Of a DNA stretch of 64,000 nucleotides, positions 24,849 through 31,943 are shown in pieces (within the stretch, counting starts at the first letter, position 1; each line of letters opens with the position of its first letter). The position numbers and the translations under genes are program-made. This DNA is from Streptomyces seoulensis (GTDB lineage Bacteria > Actinomycetota > Actinomycetes > Streptomycetales > Streptomycetaceae). The notes under the pieces are model-generated. The model was given only the letters and a program-made list of their open reading frames with translations. It was not told the DNA's origin and did no database searches. The stretch is taken from NCBI GenBank assembly GCA_013364255.1, contig CP054936.1, forward strand, positions 6,590,353 to 6,654,352, written 5' to 3'.

Positions 24849-26063
24849 ATGCGCACACCGGTAGGGAGTGGCGAGCACACCGTGGACGTGCAGAAGAAGC
24901 TCGACGAGATCGTGACCACGGTCTCCGGCGCCCGTTCCATGCCCATGTCGGCGTCCTGCGTGGTCAACCGCGCCCAGCTGCTCGAACTGCTCGAAGAGGT
25001 CCGCCAGGCGCTGCCCGGCTCGCTCGCGCAGGCCCAGGAGCTGATCGGCGACCGCGAGCAGATGGTCGAGGACGCCCGCCGCGAGGCCGACCGGATCATC
25101 GAGTCCGCGCACGCCGAGCGCGGCTCGCTGGTCTCCGGCACCGAGGTCGCCCGCCGCTCCCAGGCCGAGGCCGACCGGATCCTGACCGAGGCCCGCCAGG
25201 AGGCCGAGGAGGTCCGCGCCGAGGCCGACGACTACGTCGACTCCAAGCTCGCCAACTTCGAGGTCGTCCTCACCAAGACCCTCGGCTCGGTCGGCCGCGG
25301 CCGCGAGAAGCTGCTCGGCACCGGACCGGGCCTGGACGAGGACGGCTACGAGGACGAGGACGCCCCCGAGCGCAGCCACGACCCGGAGACCCTGCGCCGC
25401 GACGCCGACGCCTACGTCGACGCCAAGCTCGGCGCCTTCGAGGCGGTCCTCGCCAAGACCCTGGACGCGGTCGGCCGCGGCCGGCAGAAGCTGCACGGCC
25501 GGATCGCCACCGACGACCTCGGCGCGCTGGCCGACGACACCAGCACCGTCCAGCACTCCAGCGACGCCGACTACCTCGCCGGTCTCGCCGGCCTCGCCGA
25601 CACCCCCGCGCCCCGGACCGCCGCCCCGGCCCCCGAGCGCCCCGCCGCCCCGCCGCAGCCGCGGTACGAGCCCCAGCCGGCCTACGGCTACCAGCAGCCC
25701 CAGCAGGGCGACCCGTACGGCTACCAGGGCCAGGGCTACGACACCCAGCAGGACCAGTACGGCTACCAGCAGGCCGACCCCTACGCCGCCGCCCCCGGCT
25801 ACGGGACGGCGGCCGGCGAGCCGTACCCGGGCTACGACACCGGACAGCAGCCCGTCTACGACCCGAACCAGGCCCAGCACGCCCAGCACGCCCAGCAGGG
25901 CCAACAGGGTCACGACGCGCAGCAGCCCCACCAGACGCAGCAGCAGCCGCAGCAGTCCCACCAGGCGCAGCAGGGCTACGCGCTCGACGAGACCAGCCTC
26001 TTCGACACCGGCATGATCAGCGCCGAACAGCTGCGGGCCTACGAACAGGGCCGCGGGCTCTAG
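24849..26063 (+). CDS. SepIVA/DivIVA-like coiled-coil cell-envelope protein
   Basis: A 404-residue protein. Residues about 40-125 are a coiled coil (READRIIESAHAERGSLV, SQAEADRILTEAR). It has an internal duplication: 127-157 and 187-217 share 21 of 31 residues (YVDxKLxxFExVLxKTL...GRGRxKL). The tail (about 260-390) is Gln/Tyr/Pro-rich and disordered. Position between coaD and DUF177-rpmF-rnc matches mycobacterial SepIVA, a septation factor, so a role in polar growth or septation is inferred. ATG 24849 lies 12 nt after TACAGT; GTG 24882 (VDVQKKL) is an alternative start. Confidence 0.75.
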   Translation: MRTPVGSGEHTVDVQKKLDEIVTTVSGARSMPMSASCVVNRAQLLELLEEVRQALPGSLAQAQELIGDREQMVEDARREADRIIESAHAERGSLVSGTEVARRSQAEADRILTEARQEAEEVRAEADDYVDSKLANFEVVLTKTLGSVGRGREKLLGTGPGLDEDGYEDEDAPERSHDPETLRRDADAYVDAKLGAFEAVLAKTLDAVGRGRQKLHGRIATDDLGALADDTSTVQHSSDADYLAGLAGLADTPAPRTAAPAPERPAAPPQPRYEPQPAYGYQQPQQGDPYGYQGQGYDTQQDQYGYQQADPYAAAPGYGTAAGEPYPGYDTGQQPVYDPNQAQHAQHAQQGQQGHDAQQPHQTQQQPQQSHQAQQGYALDETSLFDTGMISAEQLRAYEQGRGL

Positions 26064-26135
26064 TCCGGACACGGCCTCCGGCCGGGCCGCGGGCGGGCGT
26101 CAGCGCGGGCGTCCGCGCGGCCCGAAGAGGCCGGA

Positions 26136-26165
26136 TTGGGACGAGAGCGAAAGGTCCAGTATCCT
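26136..26165 (+). promoter_or_regulatory. candidate promoter for DUF177-rpmF-rnc
   Basis: TTGGGA (26136-26141), 18-nt spacer, TATCCT (26160-26165). The start codon of the DUF177 gene is 92 nt downstream, leaving a leader of about 85 nt. Confidence 0.5.
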
Positions 26166-26257
26166 GGCCCTTCGGTCGCGTGCACGTCCGCGATCCGCGC
26201 TGCCCGGGAGACACCGACCGGGCCGCGTCCCTCCTAGCTCGGAAACCGAAAGCAGGA

Positions 26258-26911
26258 ATGGCTCAGAACGCCCGCCTCGACCACCACGACCCTCTCGTGT
26301 TCGACACACATGAGCTGGGACGGCGTCCTGGCGCGCTGCAACGCCTGACCCGCACGGTCGAGGCCCCCCGGGACCTCGGTATCCAGTCGGTGATCGGAGT
26401 GCCGCAGGGCGCCCCGGTCGAGCTGGAGCTCCGGCTCGAGTCGGTCATGGAAGGGGTGCTCGTCACAGGCACCGCCCGTGCACAGGCCGAGGGGGAGTGC
26501 GTAAGGTGTCTGGAGCCGGTCGGGCTGGAGCTCGAAGCGGACTTCCAGGAACTGTTCTCGTACCCTGACGCCGACGACCGGGGCCGCGTGATCGCGGAAC
26601 CGGGCGACGACGCCGAGGACGACGAGGACAGGTTCTACCTCGAGGACGGACTCTTCGACCTCGAACCTCTGCTGCGCGATGCGGTGGTGCTCGCACTGCC
26701 GATGCAGCCGGTGTGCCAGGACGACTGCCCGGGCCTGTGCTCCGAATGCGGAGCGCGGCTCGCGGACGACCCGGACCACCACCACGACGCCGTCGACATC
26801 CGTTGGGCGGCTTTGCAGGGACTCGCCGGTTCACTCGAAGACGGCGAGAAGGACGAGATGAGCGGCGGCGCGCCTCAGTCAGCACGCGCCGACGAGAAGC
26901 AGGAGAAGTAG
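26258..26911 (+). CDS. DUF177 (YceD-family) protein
   Basis: A 217-residue member of the DUF177/YceD family, which is nearly always found before rpmF and is linked to 23S rRNA or large-subunit maturation. Visible marks are a Cys pair CVRC near residue 82 and the C-terminal cluster CQDDCPGLCSECGARL, plausibly a zinc site. The middle and C-terminal segments are strongly acidic. ATG 26258 has gcagga just upstream. rpmF begins 2 nt after its stop codon, so the two are coupled. Confidence 0.9.
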   Translation: MAQNARLDHHDPLVFDTHELGRRPGALQRLTRTVEAPRDLGIQSVIGVPQGAPVELELRLESVMEGVLVTGTARAQAEGECVRCLEPVGLELEADFQELFSYPDADDRGRVIAEPGDDAEDDEDRFYLEDGLFDLEPLLRDAVVLALPMQPVCQDDCPGLCSECGARLADDPDHHHDAVDIRWAALQGLAGSLEDGEKDEMSGGAPQSARADEKQEK

Positions 26912-26913
26912 CC

Positions 26914-27087
26914 GTGGCTGTTCCGAAGCGGAAGATGTCGCGCAGCAACACGCGCCACCGCCGGTCGCAGTGGAAGGCTGCGGTCCCCACCCTGGTGGCG
27001 TGCGAGCGCTGCCACGAGCCCAAGCTGCAGCACATCGCGTGCCCGTCTTGCGGCACCTACAACAAGCGCCAGGTCCTCGAGGTCTGA
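26914..27087 (+). CDS. rpmF: 50S ribosomal protein L32 (zinc-ribbon form)
   Basis: A 57-residue large-subunit protein beginning VAVPKRKMSRSNTRHRRSQ. Two CxxC pairs, CERC and CPSC, form a zinc ribbon, so like L28 in this window it is the zinc-binding version. GTG 26914 has an aggag ribosome binding site inside the end of the DUF177 gene. It is followed within 20 nt by rnc in the standard yceD-rpmF-rnc arrangement. Confidence 0.97.
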   Translation: MAVPKRKMSRSNTRHRRSQWKAAVPTLVACERCHEPKLQHIACPSCGTYNKRQVLEV

Positions 27088-27106
27088 GCGGCTGGTGAGA
27101 GGCACC

Positions 27107-27919
27107 GTGTCCACGGCGAAGAAGAACGCTCCCCGCGTCGGCGGGGGTAGCCCCTCGGACAACACCGCCTCGTCCCACACGCTTCTGGAAGGGCGGCTCG
27201 GCTACCGGCTCGAGTCCGCCCTTCTGGTGCGCGCGCTGACCCACCGTTCCTACGCGTACGAGAACGGCGGCCTGCCGACGAACGAGCGGCTGGAGTTCCT
27301 CGGTGACTCCGTCCTCGGTCTCGTCGTCACGGACACGCTGTACCGCACCCACCCCGACCTGCCCGAAGGCCAGCTGGCCAAGTTGCGGGCCGCGGTGGTC
27401 AACTCGCGTGCGCTGGCGGAAGTGGGCCGCGGCCTCGACCTGGGCGCCTTCATCCGGCTCGGCCGCGGTGAAGAGGGCACGGGCGGCAGGGACAAGGCAT
27501 CCATCCTCGCCGACACCCTTGAAGCGGTGATCGGCGCGGTCTATCTCGATCAGGGCCTCGACGCGGCCTCCGAACTGGTGCACCGCCTGTTCGATCCGCT
27601 GATCGAGAAGTCCTCGAACCTCGGAGCCGGCCTGGACTGGAAGACCTCCCTCCAGGAGCTGACCGCGACCGAAGGGCTCGGCGTCCCCGAGTACCTGGTC
27701 ACGGAGACCGGCCCCGACCACGAGAAGACCTTCACTGCTGCCGCCCGCGTCGGAGGCGTCTCGTACGGCACCGGCACCGGCCGCAGCAAGAAGGAGGCGG
27801 AGCAACAGGCCGCCGAGTCCGCCTGGCGCGCCATCAAGGCCGCTGCGGACGAGCGCGCCGAGGCGGCCGAGTCCGCCGCGGCCGCCACCGGCACCGACGA
27901 GGCTCCCGCCTCCGCCTGA
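27107..27919 (+). CDS. rnc: ribonuclease III
   Basis: Double-strand-specific endoribonuclease for rRNA and mRNA processing; in S. coelicolor the homologue is AbsB, needed for antibiotic production. The 270-residue protein has the signature NERLEFLGD (59-67) and the second acidic cluster DTLEAVIGAVYLD (from about 136), then a dsRNA-binding domain (from DWKTSLQELT to KKEAEQQAAESAW). The tail is Ala/Glu-rich. GTG 27107 has gagagg at 4 nt; the in-frame GTG 27095 lacks a ribosome binding site. Transcription ends at an 18-bp hairpin. Confidence 0.97.
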   Translation: MSTAKKNAPRVGGGSPSDNTASSHTLLEGRLGYRLESALLVRALTHRSYAYENGGLPTNERLEFLGDSVLGLVVTDTLYRTHPDLPEGQLAKLRAAVVNSRALAEVGRGLDLGAFIRLGRGEEGTGGRDKASILADTLEAVIGAVYLDQGLDAASELVHRLFDPLIEKSSNLGAGLDWKTSLQELTATEGLGVPEYLVTETGPDHEKTFTAAARVGGVSYGTGTGRSKKEAEQQAAESAWRAIKAAADERAEAAESAAAATGTDEAPASA

Positions 27920-27944
27920 CAGCGGCAGTACCGAGCTGACAGCA

Positions 27945-27992
27945 GCGCCGAGCGCCCGCCCCACCGTTCCGGCCGGGGCGGGCGCTCGGCGC
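27945..27992. terminator. 18-bp stem terminator after rnc
   Basis: Arms 27945-27962 and 27975-27992 (around gccgagcgcccgcccc) pair perfectly over 18 bp with a 12-nt loop. It separates rnc from mutM. Confidence 0.75.
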
Positions 27993-28042
27993 GTGTGCCG
28001 TTACCGTTGTCCGTTCCTGTGTCGAGTGAGTGCGGGGGAGCC

Positions 28043-28921
28043 ATGCCCGAGTTGCCCGAGGTCGAGGTCGTACGGCGCGGTCTGGAGCGCTGGGTCGCCC
28101 AGCGGACCGTCGCCGAGGTCGCGGTGCTGCACCCGCGCGCCGTGCGCCGGCACCTGGCGGGACCGGACGACTTCGCGCGGCGCCTGGCCGGCCACCGCGT
28201 CGGCACGCCCAGCCGCCGCGGCAAGTACCTGTGGCTGCCGCTGGCCGACAGCGGCCAGGCGATCCTGGCCCACCTCGGCATGAGCGGCCAGCTCCTGGTC
28301 CAGCCGCGGGAGGCGGCCACCGAGAAGCACCTGCGCGTCCGCGTCCGCTTCGCCGACGAGGACGGCACCGAACTCCGCTTCGTCGACCAGCGCACCTTCG
28401 GCGGCCTCTCGCTGCACGACACCGGCCCCGAGGGGCTGCCCGACGTCATCGCGCACATCGCCCGCGACCCCCTCGACCCGCTCTTCGACGACGAGGGCTT
28501 CCACCAGGCGCTGCGCCGCAAGCGCACCACCGTCAAACGCGCCTTGCTCGACCAGTCGCTGATCAGCGGCGTCGGCAACATCTACGCCGACGAGGCGCTG
28601 TGGCGGGCGCGCCTGCACTACGAGCGCCCCACCGCCACCCTCACCCGCCCCCGCACCGCCGAGCTCCTCGGCCACATCAGGGACGTGATGACCGACGCCC
28701 TCGCCGTCGGCGGCACCAGCTTCGACAGCCTGTACGTCAACGTCAACGGCGAGTCCGGCTACTTCGACCGCTCCCTGGACGCCTACGGCCGCGAGGGCCT
28801 GCCCTGCCGCCGCTGCGCCACCCCGATACGCCGCCGCCCGTGGATGAACCGCTCAAGCCACTACTGCCCCACGTGCCAGCCCGCGCCCCGACTCCGCCCG
28901 GCGGCGAACGACCGGATCTGA
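28043..28921 (+). CDS. mutM: formamidopyrimidine-DNA glycosylase
   Basis: Bifunctional glycosylase/AP lyase that removes 8-oxoguanine and Fapy lesions. The 292-residue protein begins MPELPEVEVV, whose Pro2 and Glu3 are catalytic; Lys61 in RGKYLWL is the third. The H2TH segment is ISGVGNIYADEALW, and the C-terminal zinc finger has CRRC and CPTC with Arg in the MNRSSHY loop. ATG 28043 is preceded by gcggggga. It stands after the rnc terminator, and three 20-bp repeats begin right at its stop codon. Confidence 0.97.
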   Translation: MPELPEVEVVRRGLERWVAQRTVAEVAVLHPRAVRRHLAGPDDFARRLAGHRVGTPSRRGKYLWLPLADSGQAILAHLGMSGQLLVQPREAATEKHLRVRVRFADEDGTELRFVDQRTFGGLSLHDTGPEGLPDVIAHIARDPLDPLFDDEGFHQALRRKRTTVKRALLDQSLISGVGNIYADEALWRARLHYERPTATLTRPRTAELLGHIRDVMTDALAVGGTSFDSLYVNVNGESGYFDRSLDAYGREGLPCRRCATPIRRRPWMNRSSHYCPTCQPAPRLRPAANDRI

Positions 28922-28980
28922 AGGCCGACGGCCGGATCTGAAGGCCGACGGCCGGGTCGGGAGGCCGACGGCCAGGTCGG
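28921..28980. repeat. three tandem 20-bp repeats after mutM
   Basis: Units 28921-28940, 28941-28960 and 28961-28980 share aggccgacggcc and differ mainly in the last bases; a partial unit lies inside the end of mutM (28911-28920). Exact 20-bp period, position at the stop codon. Confidence 0.85.
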
Positions 28981-28998
28981 GGGGGCGGGAACCGGACG

Positions 28999-29394
28999 TC
29001 AGTCCCGGCGGGCGTCGTAGCGCTCGCGGGCGGCCAGCACGTCGTCCATCCGGCCCTCCACGCAGTGGATGAGGGCCAGCAGCCGTTCGGTCACCTCGTG
29101 TCCCAGCGCGGTCAGCTCGTAGTCGACGCGCGGCGGGTTGGTCGGCTGGGCCTCGCGGTGCACCAGGCCGTCCCGCTCCAGCGCCTGGAGCGTCTGGGAC
29201 AGCATCTTCTCGCTCACCCCGTCGACGCGTCGGCGCAGCTCGTTGAAGCGCAGCGAGCCCTCGCGCAGCGCCCCCATGGTGAGCGCGCCCCAGCGACCCG
29301 TGACGTGCTCCAGCGTGCCGCGCGAGGGACACGCCTTGGCGAACACGTCGTACGGGAGGTCCTGTGCCTCGATGCCTTCCTGGGTGCCGCTCAT
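28999..29394 (-). CDS. HxlR-family winged-helix regulator
   Basis: A 131-residue MarR-superfamily HxlR regulator. It has the conserved order: N-terminal Cys (KACPSRGTLEHV), GRWGALTMGAL, the recognition helix region RFNELRRRVDGVSEKMLSQTL and the wing VDYELTALGHEV. The single N-terminal Cys could be a redox or electrophile sensor, as in some relatives. The start is ATG 29394, chosen because TACGCT (complement of 29401-29406) lies 6 nt upstream; extra in-frame codons further up look non-coding. Its target is unknown: neither mutM (convergent) nor the CAP gene (upstream, same strand) is an obvious regulon member. Confidence 0.9.
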   Translation of the reverse strand: MSGTQEGIEAQDLPYDVFAKACPSRGTLEHVTGRWGALTMGALREGSLRFNELRRRVDGVSEKMLSQTLQALERDGLVHREAQPTNPPRVDYELTALGHEVTERLLALIHCVEGRMDDVLAARERYDARRD

Positions 29395-29472
29395 ACCCGG
29401 AGCGTACGCGAGCACAGCGCCCACCGACAGAGAGCGCTCACCGAAACACAGCGCCCACCCGACGCCGGCGCG

Positions 29473-30651
29473 TCAGTACCCGAAGTCCTGCGTCCACCAC
29501 GGTCCGCCCGGGCCGAAGTGGACGCCGACGCCGAGCGTGGTGAAGTCGCAGTCCAGGATGTTGGCGCGGTGGCCGGGGCTGTCCATCCAGGCGTCCATGA
29601 CGGCCGCCGCGTCCGCCTGGCCGCGGGCTATGTTCTCGCCGCCCAGGCCGGTGATGCCGAGCCGGGCCGCACGGTCCCACGGGGTCGCTCCGCCGGGGTC
29701 GGTGTGGTCGAAGAAGTCCTGGTCGGCCATGGCCCGGCTGAAGTCCTCCGCCAGCGAGGTCAGCGCGCCGTTCGCGGCGACCGGGCCGCACCCCGCCCGC
29801 GCCCGCTCCTGGTTGACCAGGCTCAGCACCTGCGCCTCGGCGGCGCTCTGGGCGGTGTCGGTGACGGGGGGCTGGGTCCGCTGGCGCGGGATCTTCGGGG
29901 CGGGCCGGGCCGCGGCGCTCCCGCTCGGGCTCGCGCCGCCGGCCGGCGCGGTCGTCGGCCCGGCCGTCGGCGGCTGCGCCGGGGTGGCCGGGGCGGTGGC
30001 GGCCGAACGGCCTGCCGACGCGGCCGGGGTGGACGGGTCCGCCGTCGCCGAGGGCCGGGCGGCGGCGTGCGTCGGCGAGGCCGGCCGTCCCGCGCCGCGC
30101 CCGGCGGCGGACGCTCCCGGCCGGTCGCCCGGGAGCACCCCGCCGGACGTGCCGCCCTGTTCGCTCGCGCCGGCCGCGGGCGTGCCCGCGGCCCGCACCT
30201 GGTCGGCGCCGACGCCGCCGCCCCCGCCCAGCCGGTAGTTCTGGAGTCCGGGCACCGCGCCGGTGGCCACCGCGACCGTGCCGAGGGCGACCGCCGCAGA
30301 GACCCCGAGCAGGCCGGTGCGCACCGGCGTCGCGGGCCTGCGCCGCCGGCGGCGGCCCCGGCCGAGCGACCCCGGCGCGGGGCTGAAGCCCTCGGGCGGG
30401 AAGCGGACCGTGTCCGTGGCGCGGGCCTGCGCGTCGTCCGCGGCGAAGAGGTACTCCTCGGCCCGCGCGTAGACGTCGGCGTAGCGCTCCGGGTTCAGAT
30501 AGGGCGCGATGCCCCTGCGGTCGTCGTCCGGGTGGGCGTCCTGTGGGTCGCGCGGGCCGCGGCCCTGCCCGTACGAGCCGTGCGTGTCCGCCGCCCCCGT
30601 GGCACGGTCCGTGGTGGCGCGGCCGGCGTCCGCACGTCGGTGGCGTCCCAT
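29473..30651 (-). CDS. membrane-anchored or secreted CAP (SCP/PR-1) domain protein
   Basis: A 392-residue protein. The N-terminal 110 residues are cytoplasmic-type and basic, with an RRRRRRP run just before a single hydrophobic segment (about 112-133), then a Pro/Ala/Thr/Ser-rich linker (about 150-265), then a CAP domain (about 270-392). The CAP motifs are LSLVNQERARAGC, HTDPGG, GENIARG and MDSPGHRANIL. Topology is N-in with an external CAP domain; the function is unknown in bacteria. The start is ATG 30651. It is divergent from acyP across a 168-nt gap that holds a palindrome. Confidence 0.88.
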   Translation of the reverse strand: MGRHRRADAGRATTDRATGAADTHGSYGQGRGPRDPQDAHPDDDRRGIAPYLNPERYADVYARAEEYLFAADDAQARATDTVRFPPEGFSPAPGSLGRGRRRRRRPATPVRTGLLGVSAAVALGTVAVATGAVPGLQNYRLGGGGGVGADQVRAAGTPAAGASEQGGTSGGVLPGDRPGASAAGRGAGRPASPTHAAARPSATADPSTPAASAGRSAATAPATPAQPPTAGPTTAPAGGASPSGSAAARPAPKIPRQRTQPPVTDTAQSAAEAQVLSLVNQERARAGCGPVAANGALTSLAEDFSRAMADQDFFDHTDPGGATPWDRAARLGITGLGGENIARGQADAAAVMDAWMDSPGHRANILDCDFTTLGVGVHFGPGGPWWTQDFGY

Positions 30652-30713
30652 GTCCTGGCCTTCCTCGTCCCCCGGGCCGACGCGCGCCCTGCGCCGTCGC
30701 GATCAACCCGACC

Positions 30714-30727
30714 CACTCGATCGAGTG
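30714..30727. promoter_or_regulatory. 14-bp palindrome between the CAP gene and acyP
   Basis: cactcgatcgagtg is a perfect palindrome 63 nt upstream of the CAP start and 93 nt upstream of acyP. It is a candidate operator for one or both divergent genes; no regulator can be assigned. Confidence 0.4.
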
Positions 30728-30819
30728 AGTTTCAGATGAGATCCATTGGGTGGGGACGGTACCGCACGGCGCCGGGGGCGGGCGTGCCCGGAGCGACATC
30801 GCCCGGTTAGGTTGCAGTC

Positions 30820-31101
30820 ATGAGCGAGGATGTTCGACTGGTCGCCTGGGTGCGTGGACACGTCCAGGGTGTGGGTTTCCGCTGGTTCACCCGGGCGCGG
30901 GCGCTGGAGATCGGCGGCCTCAGCGGCTTCGCCCTCAACCTCGGCGACGGGCGCGTGCAGGTCGTCGCGGAGGGGGCCCGCGAGGGCTGTCAGGGGCTCC
31001 TCGACTGGCTCCAGGGCGACGACACGCCCGGCAGGGTGGACGGCGTCACGGAGATCTGGGACACACCGCGCGGCGGCTACGACGGCTTCGCCATCCGCTG
31101 A
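30820..31101 (+). CDS. acyP: acylphosphatase
   Basis: Small hydrolase for carboxyl-phosphate bonds such as acetyl phosphate and carbamoyl phosphate. The 93-residue protein has the signature GHVQGVGFRWFT with catalytic Arg21, and GFALNLGDG with Asn40. ATG 30820 has TAGGTT only 6 nt upstream, so the mRNA is probably leaderless. It lies in the usual actinobacterial position before smc. Length and residues are fully standard. Confidence 0.95.
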   Translation: MSEDVRLVAWVRGHVQGVGFRWFTRARALEIGGLSGFALNLGDGRVQVVAEGAREGCQGLLDWLQGDDTPGRVDGVTEIWDTPRGGYDGFAIR

Positions 31102-31314
31102 GGCGTTCACCGCGCACCGCCGGGCGCCGGCCGGTGCGGCCGTCCCGGGCGCGGGCCCGCGGGGAAAAGAGCAGGTGGCCGCCGGAAGACGCTTGCCGTG
31201 CCGGGCCGCGCGCGGCAGGATGACCGCCACGCCCCGAGGGGCCCGCAGAAGCCGCCGCGCCGCCCTTTCCGGTCGCGCGGCCCGGGGCGCCCACCGACAC
31301 GGGGTGTGATCGTG

Positions 31315-31476
31315 TTGACCGTCAAACTTTTTGGTGAGACGCTGAAAGCCCGCGCACCTTAGCTGTTTGGCATGGATGAACGGCAGCACAACTGAACACT
31401 GCCAAGCACCGCGGGTGCGAATCCCTCACGACCCACACCGCATCGGTCGGTCACTCAGTGTGGAGGACCATCCATC
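31315..31476 (+). promoter_or_regulatory. promoter and structured leader of the small coiled-coil gene
   Basis: ttgacc (31315-31320) is a -35 candidate with a 17-nt spacer to gacgct, within an 11-bp near-palindrome ttgaccgtcaa. Downstream are ttggca/tgccaa (31367-31372 with 31400-31405), an alternative ggcag/ctgcc pairing (31382-31386 with 31399-31403), a tight gcacc/ggtgc hairpin (31406-31418), and ccacac/gtgtgg (31433-31438 with 31458-31463), whose second arm overlaps the ggagg ribosome binding site. The rest of the 375-nt gap after acyP is GC-rich and shows nothing else. Confidence 0.45.
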
Positions 31477-31680
31477 ATGGCAAAGGCGCTTCTCGGTTAC
31501 GTCGGCGGCTCCGACCCTCGACTCCTCGCCGAGATGCGACGGCTCCAGCAGCGCGTCCAGGACCTGGAATCCGAACTCGTACGGATCCAGGCGGAGAACG
31601 ACGAGCTGACGGCTGCCGCTTCTCACGACAGGTTCATGGAGCGAGTCGACGCACACCAGGCGGAGCCTGCGCTCACCTGA
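31477..31680 (+). CDS. small conserved coiled-coil protein, function unknown
   Basis: A 67-residue protein, MAKALLGYVGGSDPRLLAEM at the start, then a heptad-like coiled coil (RRLQQRVQDLESELVRIQAEN). It is conserved in actinobacteria in this position before smc as far as I recall; no function is known to me. ATG 31477 is preceded by ggagg at about 10 nt. The unusually long leader with pairing that covers the ribosome binding site suggests translational control. A UUCG-loop terminator closes the transcript, so it is monocistronic. Confidence 0.85.
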   Translation: MAKALLGYVGGSDPRLLAEMRRLQQRVQDLESELVRIQAENDELTAAASHDRFMERVDAHQAEPALT

Positions 31681-31746
31681 TCACTGCACAGCACCACGAC
31701 ACAGTGGTTGGGCCGCCCGTGTCAACCGCTCCGTCGTCAGAGTTGC

Positions 31747-31768
31747 AAGGGACGCTTCGGCGTCCCTT
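31747..31768 (+). terminator. UUCG-loop terminator
   Basis: aagggacgc / gcgtccctt, 9 bp, closed by ttcg and followed by ctttctt. It ends the small coiled-coil gene transcript. Confidence 0.85.
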
Positions 31769-31943
31769 CTTTCTTGACCCCCCGCTGGACCCCCGCTCGC
31801 ATGCCCCCCGGCCGGCCGCGGTGCTTCCCCGCGCATCCTTTCACCGTCTTAACGTCTGGTGTGCCCTGCCCGCTCCTGGGTGAAACCGCGCGGTAGCCAG
31901 GGTTCGTGGAGCGGGCTCGCGGCGGCGGGTAGAGTCCGTCGGC

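Noticed and set aside
31381..31430. tRNA T-arm-like sequence gggtgcgaatccc
   Set aside because: No acceptor or anticodon arms pair around it and no CCA end; the region is better read as a leader of the small coiled-coil gene.
31366..31463. Cobalamin riboswitch resemblance (ggtgcgaatcc)
   Set aside because: The conserved B12 box and the GCCACTG core are not present, and the downstream gene is not a cobalamin gene.
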